64,000 nt of DNA, taken from the NCBI RefSeq assembly GCF_000769405.2, contig NZ_CP053439.1:2852001-2916000 (forward strand), read 5' to 3'. This DNA is from Rhizobium brockwellii (GTDB lineage: Bacteria; Pseudomonadota; Alphaproteobacteria; Rhizobiales; Rhizobiaceae). Each line of letters begins with the position of its first letter. The stretch's first letter is position 1. The position numbers were made by a program, and so were the translations under genes. The notes below the pieces were generated by a model, which searched no databases, was not told where the DNA came from, and was given only the letters and a program-made list of their open reading frames with translations. Positions 20,464-28,790 of this stretch are shown one piece after another.

Positions 20464-21635
20464 CGAAATTGCGGTGTGAAATCCGTCGAGTAGCCCTGCT
20501 CGCTGATTCCGCCTGACAAAAGCAGCTCGGCCCCAAGCCGGCCGATTTCGTCCGAACTCTTGGCCGAGGTGCCGGCACAGCCCGTCAGCACCGCGATCTC
20601 GGGCGATGAGCTATAGCCAATCATCGGATAGCCGCTTTCCGTATGCGACACGACGCAGGCCGCCGTCGAAATCGAAAGCGGCACGATATTAGGCACGAGA
20701 CCTTCAACGATGCGTTTGAGATGCGCGCGCACCGTATCGCGCCCCTCGGTCTTGAACCAGGCGCGCATCTCCGCGTCGTCGCTGAGCACCAGATCGTCAG
20801 GATCGCCGCCGATCTTCAGGTAGAATTTGCCGTCGGGATACCGGATCGGCGGCAGCAGGTAGATATCGATGCCGGGCGCCCTGAGGATGAGCGACGGCAT
20901 CGCGGCCAGGCGCACCGCGTCGGCCTCGCTTACTTCAAAGAGCGTCACGGTCCGGGCGTAAACCGTCATGGCAACGGGCCGCGGCAACAGATTCTTAGCA
21001 ATGGAAAATCCGCCCGCTGCCAGCAGCACCTTTTCACCGCGATAAGTGCGGCCACCTGATGTCTTGACGGCAACCGATCCACCTTCGCTGCGGATCGAAA
21101 CGACATGATCGCGGATGACCGTGGCGCCTGCCTTTTCCGCCAGCAGCGATTGGGCTCTCACAAGCTTGCGCGGACTGATGTGGCCGGCCCCCCTCGCCTC
21201 GAAGACGCCCGCACCACCATCAGGAAAGGCGAAGAAGGGAAAGGCGGCCTTCAGCCCAGCCACGTCGAGCAGGCTGGTCTCGACGTCGAGCGAAATGGCG
21301 GCCCGCCGGGTCTTCTCGATATAATCGCCTCCCGTCGGCGCGACGACGACGCAGCCGACCTCCCGATAGAAATCGATACCGCTGTCGCGGGCGATCTCGC
21401 CATAACGTCCGATCGAACGGTTGGCGAGCAGCGCCCAATTGCGGTCTGGATCGATGGTACGAGTGATGCGCCCCTCGTCGTAATGGCTGGCGAAGACGCC
21501 CTGATGGGCCTTGCGGTCCGTAGGCTCATCCGGGCCGATCACCGCGACACCATCCGCTTGCCGTGCCAGATGCCGCGCCGCCGCCGCCCCCATCAGCCCA
21601 CGGCCGACGACAATATATTTGAAATCGACTGCCAT
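20460..21635 (-). CDS. FAD-dependent oxidoreductase, DAO/sarcosine-oxidase type (copy 1)
   Basis: This is a 391-residue cytoplasmic flavoprotein of the D-amino-acid oxidase fold, to which monomeric sarcosine oxidase belongs. The N-terminus MAVDFKYIVVGRGLMGAAAARHLA is a Rossmann FAD loop with arginine in one usual glycine position (GRGLMG). FASHYDEGRITR and a C-terminal TGCAGTSAKSSDEIGRLGAELL match the FAD-binding end of the family. The likely reaction is oxidative deamination or demethylation of an amino acid or amine; the substrate is unknown. A GAGGAGG ribosome site precedes the ATG at 21635. It follows a close paralogue on the same strand. The stop codon lies in a repeat element. Confidence 0.85.
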   Translation of the reverse strand: MAVDFKYIVVGRGLMGAAAARHLARQADGVAVIGPDEPTDRKAHQGVFASHYDEGRITRTIDPDRNWALLANRSIGRYGEIARDSGIDFYREVGCVVVAPTGGDYIEKTRRAAISLDVETSLLDVAGLKAAFPFFAFPDGGAGVFEARGAGHISPRKLVRAQSLLAEKAGATVIRDHVVSIRSEGGSVAVKTSGGRTYRGEKVLLAAGGFSIAKNLLPRPVAMTVYARTVTLFEVSEADAVRLAAMPSLILRAPGIDIYLLPPIRYPDGKFYLKIGGDPDDLVLSDDAEMRAWFKTEGRDTVRAHLKRIVEGLVPNIVPLSISTAACVVSHTESGYPMIGYSSSPEIAVLTGCAGTSAKSSDEIGRLGAELLLSGGISEQGYSTDFTPQFR

Positions 21636-21653
21636 GCAGCCTCCTCTAAACAA

Positions 21654-21745
21654 TACAGTGCATCTTTTCAGACGCGCAAAAGACGCTGTAACACTCTGAA
21701 TTGCTGAATAATTCCTGAAATAAATCCGATTTAAGGAATCATGCA
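21654..21745 (+). repeat. Dispersed rhizobial intergenic repeat, copy A
   Basis: This copy carries the shared block GACGCGCAAAAGACGCTGTA followed by ACACTCTGAATTGCTG, then a second half ending TTAAGGAATCATGCAG. Shorter or variant copies occur at 36037, 47371 and 59254 (minus). The right end overlaps the stop codon of the neighbouring oxidoreductase gene. Confidence 0.65.
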
Positions 21746-22929
21746 GCAGCGAAGACCGGCGTCAGTGAGCCACCAAAATCCTCATCACCGAGCCGTCCTT
21801 CAGCAAGAAGCACCGCTCCCAACCGCCCGAGTTCGTCGGAGGATTTGGCCGCGACGAAATTGCCGCCGGTCAGCACCGCGATGCGCGGCGACTGCGTAAA
21901 TCCCGCATAGGGATAACCGGTCGGCGTGAAATTCGCCACACAGGGCGCCGATGTGACAGGGCAGCCGGCAAGCTCCGGCATCAGCTGCAAGGCGATGCGC
22001 GACAGATGATCGCGCTCGGCAGCACTGCCGTCGGAACGGAACCACGCACCGGCATCCTCCAATCGCTCGAAAGAAAGCGCCTCGGTGTCGCCACCGAGCT
22101 TCAGATAGGTCTTGCCGTCGGGATAACGCACCGGCGGCAGGATATAGATGTGATCCTCTTCCCGGTCACCGAGCACAATCGTCGACGGCATGCCGCCGAA
22201 AACCGCCATCTCGCGCTCGCCGAGTTCGTAGAATGCGACCGTGCGCGCCATAACCCTGGTATCGACCGCACGCGGCAGCAGGGCATGGAAATTGCTGAAT
22301 CCGCCGGCGGCCACCAGCACACGTTCGGCGCTGTAGCTCCTGCCGCCGGCCGTCACCTCGACATGGGAACCGCCATCACGCACCGATGTTGCTGTTGCCT
22401 CAATCAGCGTGACGCCGCCCTGTTCGGCGAGCGTCGCCTGCGCGCGCACCAGCGCCCGCGGGTTGATGTGACCGGCGCGCTTGCGCTCGAAATATCCCGT
22501 GGAATCAGGATCGACGGAAAGATAGGGGAAACGTTGGCCGAGTTCCGACCGCGCGATGGTCTCGATATCGCTGCCGAGTGTCCGGCTGACGGTCAGCGCC
22601 CTTTTGATATAGTCCTGCTCGCCCTTCTCAGGAACGGCAAAGAGGCAGCCGACCTCCGAATAGAAGGAAATGCCGCTCCTTGCCTCGATCTCGCGGTAGC
22701 GGTCGAGCGAGCGGGCGGCGAAGGTTCCCCAGGCAAGATTGCCGTCGAAGGTGCGGGTGATGCGCGCTTCGTCGTAGTGGCTGGCGAAGACCCCGTGATG
22801 AGCTTGGCGCTCCTCAGGCTCGCGCGAGCCGATCAGCGCGATGCCGTCGGCCATCGAGGAGAGATGCCGGGCGGCGGCGGCACCCATCATGCCGCCGCCG
22901 ATGATAATGAACCTGAAATCGACTGCCAT
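21739..22929 (-). CDS. FAD-dependent oxidoreductase, DAO/sarcosine-oxidase type (copy 2)
   Basis: This is a 396-residue paralogue of the next gene downstream. The two share MAVDF, GxGxMGAAAARHL, GVFASHYDE-RITR, ERK/ARGAGHI-PR-LVRAQ, PPIRYPDGK-YLK-GGD and AKSSDELGRLGA. Here the FAD loop is the classic GGGMMG. The fold and likely amine or amino-acid substrate class are the same, but the substrate is unknown. The chosen ATG at 22929 has a GAGGTGGG ribosome site; the upstream extension to 22965 does not match the paralogue. The TGA stop is supplied by the end of repeat copy A. Confidence 0.85.
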   Translation of the reverse strand: MAVDFRFIIIGGGMMGAAAARHLSSMADGIALIGSREPEERQAHHGVFASHYDEARITRTFDGNLAWGTFAARSLDRYREIEARSGISFYSEVGCLFAVPEKGEQDYIKRALTVSRTLGSDIETIARSELGQRFPYLSVDPDSTGYFERKRAGHINPRALVRAQATLAEQGGVTLIEATATSVRDGGSHVEVTAGGRSYSAERVLVAAGGFSNFHALLPRAVDTRVMARTVAFYELGEREMAVFGGMPSTIVLGDREEDHIYILPPVRYPDGKTYLKLGGDTEALSFERLEDAGAWFRSDGSAAERDHLSRIALQLMPELAGCPVTSAPCVANFTPTGYPYAGFTQSPRIAVLTGGNFVAAKSSDELGRLGAVLLAEGRLGDEDFGGSLTPVFAAA

Positions 22930-23010
22930 ATCCCACCTCGCTAAATTCCAGCGATACCATGGCAATCATCTTGAATCATCCCGCTCTTGTCAGGGATAAT
23001 CGCTTCAGGC

Positions 23011-23631
23011 TCAGAGCATTGCCAGAACCTTGCCGCAATAGGACTTGGACACCGGGTTCATGCGCGTGGCGCCATGGCCGGCATTGTATTTGAGGATGGT
23101 GTTGCAGGTCTCGCCACCACCGAGATCATGGGCGGCAGCCAGATATTTCATGCCGTACTTGATGTTGGTTTCCGGATCGAACAGGCCCTTGGCGCTGCCG
23201 GAATAGCCCATCATGCGGGCAGTTGCAGGCTTTATCTGCATCAGGCCGATTTCACCGTGGCTACCCCGCGCATTCGGATTGAAATTGCTTTCGATGCGGA
23301 TGACCGCGGTCGCAAGCGCAACCGGTACCTCATATTGGTTCGCATATTTGCTGATCAGTGCGGAATAGGAATTGCCGGAAACATTGGCGACGGAATAACC
23401 GCTCTGGCGCTCGACCGTCTTCAGCGGGCGTTCCGCCGTCTTGAGCGGACGCTTCGCCGACTTGACCGAACGCTCCGCTTTCTTCAACGGACGCTCTGTC
23501 TTCTTCGAAGGACGTTCGACTTTCTTCACCGACGCATCGGCTCGCACACCCCAATCATTCGCAAAGGCAAAGCTATTTCCCGCCAGCACCATGCCAACGC
23601 ATGTTGCAGCAACAACAATCAGTTTTCTCAT
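23011..23631 (-). CDS. Lytic transglycosylase, SLT domain, with basic seven-residue repeats
   Basis: This is a 206-residue exported protein. A signal peptide (about 1-24, ending AFA) is followed by a Lys/Arg-rich linker of six seven-residue units of KKxERPL type (about 36-77). A C-terminal SLT/lysozyme-like domain (about 85-206) follows. It shows the catalytic glutamate in RIESNFNP, then GLMQIKP, ETNIKYGMKYL and YNAGHG. It should cleave murein glycan strands to 1,6-anhydro products in the periplasm. The basic repeats may bind anionic polymers. The chosen ATG at 23631 gives a proper signal peptide; eight more upstream codons are open but unlikely. Confidence 0.88.
   Translation of the reverse strand: MRKLIVVAATCVGMVLAGNSFAFANDWGVRADASVKKVERPSKKTERPLKKAERSVKSAKRPLKTAERPLKTVERQSGYSVANVSGNSYSALISKYANQYEVPVALATAVIRIESNFNPNARGSHGEIGLMQIKPATARMMGYSGSAKGLFDPETNIKYGMKYLAAAHDLGGGETCNTILKYNAGHGATRMNPVSKSYCGKVLAML
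23401..23526 (-). repeat. Six 21-bp tandem repeats inside the lytic transglycosylase gene
   Basis: Six units encode KKVERPS, KKTERPL, KKAERSV, KSAKRPL, KTAERPL and KTVERQS. The units are diverged at the DNA level but stay in register. Confidence 0.85.
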
Positions 23632-23840
23632 GTAGTCTTGAACACTCCGACCCAAAGAATTTCCGGACGGCGCGCCTCGCTGTCATAATGAATACCAGAT
23701 CAAGTACCGATCTGGATTCGCGGTAATTCTTATCGTTTCACATAGCGCCCGTGGTTTAACTCGAAAACAACCCCGAGCACCGCTTGGCGGACGTTCTTAG
23801 ACCATCGCAATGAGGAGATAATAGGGAAATGATGTGGCAG

Positions 23841-23872
23841 GCCGAATTTCGTGCTGCAGTGCGAAATTCGGC
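23841..23872 (-). terminator. Strong hairpin downstream of the amidase gene
   Basis: Perfect 11-bp arms, GCCGAATTTCG and CGAAATTCGGC, flank a ten-base loop. On the minus strand it lies about 20 bases past the amidase stop. No T tract follows, so it may be a weak or Rho-assisted terminator or an RNA 3'-end stabiliser. Confidence 0.45.
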
Positions 23873-23893
23873 GTTTCGGTAATTGTCGAGGAA

Positions 23894-24655
23894 TCAGGAA
23901 TAACGCGGCAAAGCCGACAGCAGCCGGTGCAACGTGTCGATCGTCGAGAAATCGGCGATGCCATCTATCCGTTCGGGTCGAAAATGCCGCTGGAAAGCTT
24001 CCACGTCGCCTGCCGTTTTTTCGGAGAATTCACCCGTGATTTCAGTGCCGTAACCATAGAGCGACAGCATCGACTGAAGCGCCTCGACAGGCTCGCCTGT
24101 GTCGCCGCTCTGGAAGAAGCGCCCGCCGGTGATCGTTGCCGGCTCGACCCAGTGCCCGACGCCAGCCAGATGGAGCTCGGCCCAGGGAAATTTCTCGCCC
24201 GGATCGACCTTGCGGATCGGGGCGACATCGGAATGCCCGAGCACCCGTTCCGGCACGATCGACCAACGTTTGACACAGTCGCGACACAATTCGATGACCG
24301 CGGCGATCTGCTCCTTCGGATAATCAGGAAGCCCGCCGGGATGGCCGGCATTGGCGATCTCAATGCCGATCGACAGAGAATTGATGTCCCTCTCGCCGTG
24401 CCAGCTGCTTTTCCCCGCATGCCAGGCACGCCGTGTTTCCGGCACGAGCTGCACCACCTCGCCGTTTTCATGCACAAAGTAGTGGCTGGAAACCTGGCTT
24501 TCGGCGCGACAGAGCCAGTCGAGCGCGCCATCTGCCGTCGGCATGCCGGTATAGTGCAGCAAGATCATATCGGGATGGCGCCCGTCCGCCCGCTCGCCAT
24601 GGTTCGGCGAAGGCTGCACGCGAGCGCTGTTGCAGTCGGCCTCGAAAGAGGTCAT
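23894..24655 (-). CDS. N-acetylmuramoyl-L-alanine amidase (AmiD/AmpD type)
   Basis: This is a 253-residue zinc amidase that cuts between MurNAc and the stem peptide. The Amidase_2 domain covers about 10-160, with zinc ligands expected at His34 (ILLHYTG), His141 (LGHSDVAP) and Asp151 (KVDPGEKF). A PG-binding-like helical domain (EPVEALQSMLSLYGY ... FQRHFRPE) fills about 185-245. No signal peptide is seen, so it may act in the cytoplasm on recycled muropeptides as AmpD does; the added binding domain is more like AmiD. The start overlaps the DnaJ/TerB gene by four bases, so they form an operon. Confidence 0.9.
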   Translation of the reverse strand: MTSFEADCNSARVQPSPNHGERADGRHPDMILLHYTGMPTADGALDWLCRAESQVSSHYFVHENGEVVQLVPETRRAWHAGKSSWHGERDINSLSIGIEIANAGHPGGLPDYPKEQIAAVIELCRDCVKRWSIVPERVLGHSDVAPIRKVDPGEKFPWAELHLAGVGHWVEPATITGGRFFQSGDTGEPVEALQSMLSLYGYGTEITGEFSEKTAGDVEAFQRHFRPERIDGIADFSTIDTLHRLLSALPRYS

Positions 24656-25359
24656 GCGGCGCGGCGTTCCTTCTCGATCGCCTCATAGGCCGCGTTCAGC
24701 GCCGCCATGCGCTCATTGGCGATCACATGGAATTCCTTCGGCACGCCACGCGAGATCAACCGATCGGGATGATGTTCGCTGACGAGGCCGTGGTAACGGC
24801 GGCGGATGGTCGGGAAATCATCCGAAGGCGAGACGCCGAGCACCTTGTAGGGATCGCCGCCGGACGAGACGTGGCGGGCGGCAATCTGCTCGAAGCGGGT
24901 CTCGCTCATCTGAAAGATCTCGCCGATATGGCGCAGGAAATTCAGTTCCTTTTCGTGGATCAGCCCGTCGGCCTTGGCGATGTGGAAGAGGCCGTCGAGC
25001 ACGTCTTCCAGCACTGGGCAATTGGCCGCACAGGTAACGCAGAGCGTGGAGAGCCGTTCGGCATAAGCTTCGTAGCCGGCGACGTCCTGCCGCGCGAGGT
25101 TGTAAAGCCTCGCGACGTTCTTCGCCTGATCCTGCGGAAACTCAAAGATTTCGCGGAAGGCTTCGACCTCCTTCTCGCTGACGATGCCGTCGGCCTTGGC
25201 CATCTTGGCCGACAGAGCGATGATCGCCACGGAGAAAGCCACCTTACGCCGGGTCTCGGGATCGCCTTCAAAAACCGTGCGGATAGCCTCGACCACCGCA
25301 GACAGCGCATTGCCTGCGGTATTGCCAATGGCATTCAACAGTTTTTCCCAGAAGGACAT
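24652..25359 (-). CDS. TerB/DnaJ-domain co-chaperone (DjlA-like)
   Basis: This is a 235-residue protein. An N-terminal TerB-like helical domain (about 35-155) has the two typical acidic repeats, AKADGIVSEKEVEAF and AKADGLIHEKELNFL. A C-terminal J domain (about 168-235) carries the HPD triad at 197-199, needed to stimulate DnaK ATPase. E. coli DjlA has the same domain order with an N-terminal membrane anchor. Here the N-terminus is only weakly hydrophobic, so it may be peripheral. The ATG at 25359 (MSFWEKL) is chosen over one four codons upstream. It is coupled to the amidase gene downstream. Confidence 0.88.
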   Translation of the reverse strand: MSFWEKLLNAIGNTAGNALSAVVEAIRTVFEGDPETRRKVAFSVAIIALSAKMAKADGIVSEKEVEAFREIFEFPQDQAKNVARLYNLARQDVAGYEAYAERLSTLCVTCAANCPVLEDVLDGLFHIAKADGLIHEKELNFLRHIGEIFQMSETRFEQIAARHVSSGGDPYKVLGVSPSDDFPTIRRRYHGLVSEHHPDRLISRGVPKEFHVIANERMAALNAAYEAIEKERRAA

Positions 25360-25769
25360 CGAAAATCTCACACACTTGTCAACTTATAGAGAAACAGCTT
25401 GACCAAAGAATCGTAGCCTTTGCAAGGCGACTATTGGTCGTAGAGCCGAACACAGTTTTCACGATTTGGTAATTGTCGCACCGCAGCAAACGATTCATCA
25501 CGCCCACTTTCATCTCGCATGAGGGCATGGCCGGCGGTCGCCGGCATTGCCCTGGTACCTGGTTCCGGAGCGCGCTACGGAAATTTCCACGGGAATTCCC
25601 GTCGCGTAGACCGCGCCTGAAACGATTATATCAGCACTTCCCGTCGCCTTTGCGGTCCGACACGGCAGAGTGGCGCATTTTTCGTAAATTCTTTACTTTA
25701 CAGGGCCCTTTCCCTGCCGCATCCATGCGCTAGCTAACGCTGCCGCACCGAAACACCGTAGGAGGGATC
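25360..25769. other. Divergent intergenic region, no gene seen
   Basis: These 410 bases separate the djlA-like gene (minus) from the phosphofructokinase gene (plus) and must hold both promoters. An 86-codon plus-strand frame here has arginine-rich shadow-like composition and no ribosome site. A small hairpin (CAGGG...CCCTG, 25701-25716) lies 53 bases before the phosphofructokinase start. No convincing -35/-10 pair was found. Confidence 0.6.
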
Positions 25770-26981
25770 ATGGCCAAACAGAAAGTCGCAATGCTGACCG
25801 CCGGAGGCCTGGCGCCCTGTCTTTCATCCGCCGTCGGCGGCCTCATCGAACGCTACAGCGACGTCGCACCCGATCTCGACATCGTCGCCTACAAGTCCGG
25901 CTACCAAGGTGTGCTCATCGGCGACAGTCTCGAGATCACCCGCGAGATACGCGAAAAGGCGCCGCTGCTGCACCGCTACGGCGGCTCGCCGATCGGCAAT
26001 AGCCGCGTTAAGCTCACCAATGCCGCCGACTGCGTCAAGCGCGGCCTGGTGAAGGAAGGCGACAACCCACTGCGGGTTGCCGCCGAACGCCTTGCCAATG
26101 ACGGCATCACCATTCTCCACACGATCGGCGGCGACGACACCAATACCACGGCCGCCGACCTTGCCGCCTACCTCGCCGCCAACGGCTACGATCTCACCGT
26201 CGTCGGCCTGCCGAAGACTGTCGACAATGACGTCGTGCCGATCCGCCAGTCGCTCGGCGCCTGGACGGCCGCCGAAGTCGGCGCACATTTCTTCGACAAT
26301 GTCAGCAACGAGCAGACTGCCGCCCCCCGCACCCTCGTCATCCACGAGGTCATGGGCCGCCATTGCGGCTGGCTGACGGCCGCCACCGCCCGCGCCTATC
26401 TCCAGCGCACCAGCCACAACCAGTATGTCGATGGCTTGATGATGGACGCGCATCTGAAGAGCATCGACGCCGTCTACCTGCCTGAGATGGCCTTCGACCT
26501 CGACGCCGAGGCCGCCCGCCTAAGGGAAAGCATGGACCGCAACGGCCATGCCACGGTCTTTGTCTCGGAAGGCGCGTGCCTCGACGCCATCGTCGCCGAG
26601 CGCGAAGCCGCCGGCGAAACCGTCAAGCGCGATGCCTTCGGCCATGTGAAGATCGACACCATTAATGTCGGCGCATGGTTCCAGAGGCAGTTCGCCAATC
26701 TCTTGAACGCCGAGCGTTCCCTCGTGCAGAAATCAGGCTATTTCGCCCGCTCCGCGCCTGCCAACGGCGATGACCTCAGGCTGATCCAGAGCATGGTCGA
26801 TCTCGCCGTCGAAAGCGCGCTCAATAAAGTCTCCGGCGTTACCGGCCATGATGAAGGCCAGAACGGTAAATTGCGCACTATAGAATTCCCGCGCATCAAG
26901 GGCGGCAAGGCTTTTGACCTATCGACGGCATGGTTTGCCGAAGTCATGGACAATATAGGCCAGAAATACAAAGAAGCGTGA
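25770..26981 (+). CDS. pfp: Pyrophosphate--fructose-6-phosphate 1-phosphotransferase
   Basis: The enzyme interconverts fructose 6-phosphate and fructose 1,6-bisphosphate using pyrophosphate, reversibly, in glycolysis. It has 403 residues. GGDDTN (120-125) has Asp where ATP-dependent enzymes carry Gly, and the catalytic loop PKTVDNDV (148-155) has the Lys that excludes ATP. Both mark the PPi-dependent type. VMGRHCGWLTAATA is the substrate-binding segment. Rhizobia usually lack ATP-PFK, so this may serve gluconeogenesis or a limited EMP route. The AGGAGGG ribosome site is strong. Confidence 0.93.
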   Translation: MAKQKVAMLTAGGLAPCLSSAVGGLIERYSDVAPDLDIVAYKSGYQGVLIGDSLEITREIREKAPLLHRYGGSPIGNSRVKLTNAADCVKRGLVKEGDNPLRVAAERLANDGITILHTIGGDDTNTTAADLAAYLAANGYDLTVVGLPKTVDNDVVPIRQSLGAWTAAEVGAHFFDNVSNEQTAAPRTLVIHEVMGRHCGWLTAATARAYLQRTSHNQYVDGLMMDAHLKSIDAVYLPEMAFDLDAEAARLRESMDRNGHATVFVSEGACLDAIVAEREAAGETVKRDAFGHVKIDTINVGAWFQRQFANLLNAERSLVQKSGYFARSAPANGDDLRLIQSMVDLAVESALNKVSGVTGHDEGQNGKLRTIEFPRIKGGKAFDLSTAWFAEVMDNIGQKYKEA

Positions 26982-27038
26982 TTGACGGATGGTTAATATG
27001 ATGTCTTTGCTTGTTCCCGAGGAATAGGAGGAGACACC

Positions 27039-27674
27039 ATGTCACTTGAAGCTTGGCTCGCTTTTGCGGCGGCATCCGCCATCATGCTGGCCATACCGGG
27101 GCCGACGATACTGCTCGTCGTTTCCTATGCGCTTGGTCATGGACGCAGGACGGCGTTTGCAACGGTAGGCGGCGTGGCGCTCGGTGACTTCACCGCGATG
27201 ACGGCTTCTCTCTTCGGTCTCGGTGCCGTTCTGGCCGCCTCCGCGACCCTCTTCACCGTGTTGAAGTGGATCGGCGGCGCCTATCTGATCTGGCTGGGAA
27301 TCAAGCTCTGGCGGGCTCCCATCATCGGCGAACCGATTGCCGACAACGACAATCTGCCAGAGGAGAAGTCGCTCAAGATCTTCCTCCACGCTTATGTCGT
27401 CACCGCCCTCAATCCGAAGAGCATCATTTTCTTCGTCGCCTTCGTGCCTCAGTTCCTCAATCCGGCTCTGCCCTTTCTCGGTCAGATGGCGATCATGGAA
27501 GCGACCTTCCTCGTGCTGGCGATCCTCAACGCTTCCACCTACGCGTTTCTCGCCCATGCCGCGCGCGGACTGATTCGCAAGGCGAGCATCCAGCGCGCCG
27601 TGAACCGAACCGGAGGGACTCTGCTGATCGCTGCAGGTGCCGTAACGGCCGGGTATCGCCGTATTGCAGCCTAG
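27039..27674 (+). CDS. LysE family amino-acid exporter
   Basis: This is a 211-residue inner-membrane protein with about six helices, the standard LysE/RhtB size. The N-terminal PGPTILLVVSYALGHGRRTAFATVGGVALGD segment is the family signature, and NPKSIIFFVAFVPQFL is the second conserved block. It would export an amino acid or related small metabolite; the substrate is not predictable. An AGGAGGAG ribosome site precedes the ATG. No LysR-type regulator is adjacent. Confidence 0.92.
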   Translation: MSLEAWLAFAAASAIMLAIPGPTILLVVSYALGHGRRTAFATVGGVALGDFTAMTASLFGLGAVLAASATLFTVLKWIGGAYLIWLGIKLWRAPIIGEPIADNDNLPEEKSLKIFLHAYVVTALNPKSIIFFVAFVPQFLNPALPFLGQMAIMEATFLVLAILNASTYAFLAHAARGLIRKASIQRAVNRTGGTLLIAAGAVTAGYRRIAA

Positions 27675-27789
27675 TAATATTCCGTGGTTGCCGGAATGCC
27701 ACGAATAGGTTAATGGGGTCGCCAGGGTTTAAGGATTTTGGTAACTTTTATACGCTGCCGGGGCGGCGCGATTTCACGAAAGTGGCGGA

Positions 27790-28725
27790 ATGGTAGCGAT
27801 CGGATTGTCCGGCCTGAAACGCAGTCTTGTCGTTTCCACGATACTCTGCGGCGTGATGACGGGATGCACGAGCGTCGAATACACGTCCCAGGCCGAACTG
27901 ACAGCCGCCCAGACCGTCGTACCGATGCCGAAGCCGGGCGAAGATGCAACGCTCGCCGCGATCCCGACAGCCGAAGGCGCAGCTGTTGCTGGCGCCACCA
28001 TTCCCCAGGCATCATCCACTTCCCTGACCGCAACGGCGATGCCGGCTGTGGCAACCTCTCAGCCTGCGGATCTCGCCATGCAGGCAGGCATACAGCCGGC
28101 AGCCTACGCGCAGATTCCGCTGACGCCCGAGATGACGGCGATCCAGTCCGTCGTGCCGACGCCGCGTCCGGGAACGCCGGCACAGCCGACGACGCAGCTT
28201 GCCTTTGCCGCGACACCGCAAAACAGCGCGCTTGCAGCACTTGCCGCAGTCGACACCACGCCGCGTGCCAGGATGGATTACGGTTTCGACGAATCCGGGC
28301 CGAGCGATCCGCCGACCGCCCCCCCGATGTTCAGCGACGACGACAAGGACGATGCGCCGACGGTCGAGAAGAGCTTCGTCACCAAGCTCATCGCCAAATA
28401 TTCGAAGGTCTACGAGATTCCCGAGACGCTGCTCCACCGCATCGTCCATCGCGAGAGCCGCTATAATCCGAAGGCCTACAACAAGCGCGGCTATTTCGGC
28501 CTCATGCAGATCAAATACAACACCGCAAAGTCCATGGGCTATGACGGTGCCCCGGGCGGCCTCTTCGATGCCGAGACCAATATCAAATATGCCGCGAAAT
28601 ATCTGCGCGGCGCATGGCTCGTCTCCGACAGTCGGGAAGACGATGCCGTCCGCCTCTATGCGCGCGGCTATTATTACGACGCCAAGCGCAAGGGCATGAC
28701 CGACATCGCCCAAGGTAACTATTGA
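27790..28725 (+). CDS. Lytic transglycosylase lipoprotein, SLT domain
   Basis: This 311-residue protein has a lipoprotein signal: hydrophobic residues 10-25 followed by VMTGC with Cys26. A Pro/Ala/Thr-rich linker follows (about 30-190). The linker contains two related segments, LTAAQTVVPMPKPG and MTAIQSVVPTPRPG. The C-terminal SLT domain (about 195-311) has the catalytic glutamate in VHRESRYNP, then GYFGLMQI, ETNIKYAAKYL and a YARGYYY end. It should cleave murein from a membrane anchor. The normal YNAG motif is replaced by YARG. Confidence 0.87.
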   Translation: MVAIGLSGLKRSLVVSTILCGVMTGCTSVEYTSQAELTAAQTVVPMPKPGEDATLAAIPTAEGAAVAGATIPQASSTSLTATAMPAVATSQPADLAMQAGIQPAAYAQIPLTPEMTAIQSVVPTPRPGTPAQPTTQLAFAATPQNSALAALAAVDTTPRARMDYGFDESGPSDPPTAPPMFSDDDKDDAPTVEKSFVTKLIAKYSKVYEIPETLLHRIVHRESRYNPKAYNKRGYFGLMQIKYNTAKSMGYDGAPGGLFDAETNIKYAAKYLRGAWLVSDSREDDAVRLYARGYYYDAKRKGMTDIAQGNY

Positions 28726-28790
28726 AACCGGCTGAAACTACAGCCGTCCCTTGAACATGCAGTAGAGATAATGGCTGAATAAGCCCCAGC

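Noticed and set aside
23830..23883. A 17-codon plus-strand ORF (MMWQAEFRAAVRNSAFR) near a GAGGAG sequence
   Set aside because: The ribosome site is too far away and the ORF is built from the arms of the hairpin at 23841-23872.
25473..25733. An 86-codon plus-strand frame before the phosphofructokinase gene
   Set aside because: No ribosome site, Arg/Pro/Ser-rich composition and no recognisable domain.
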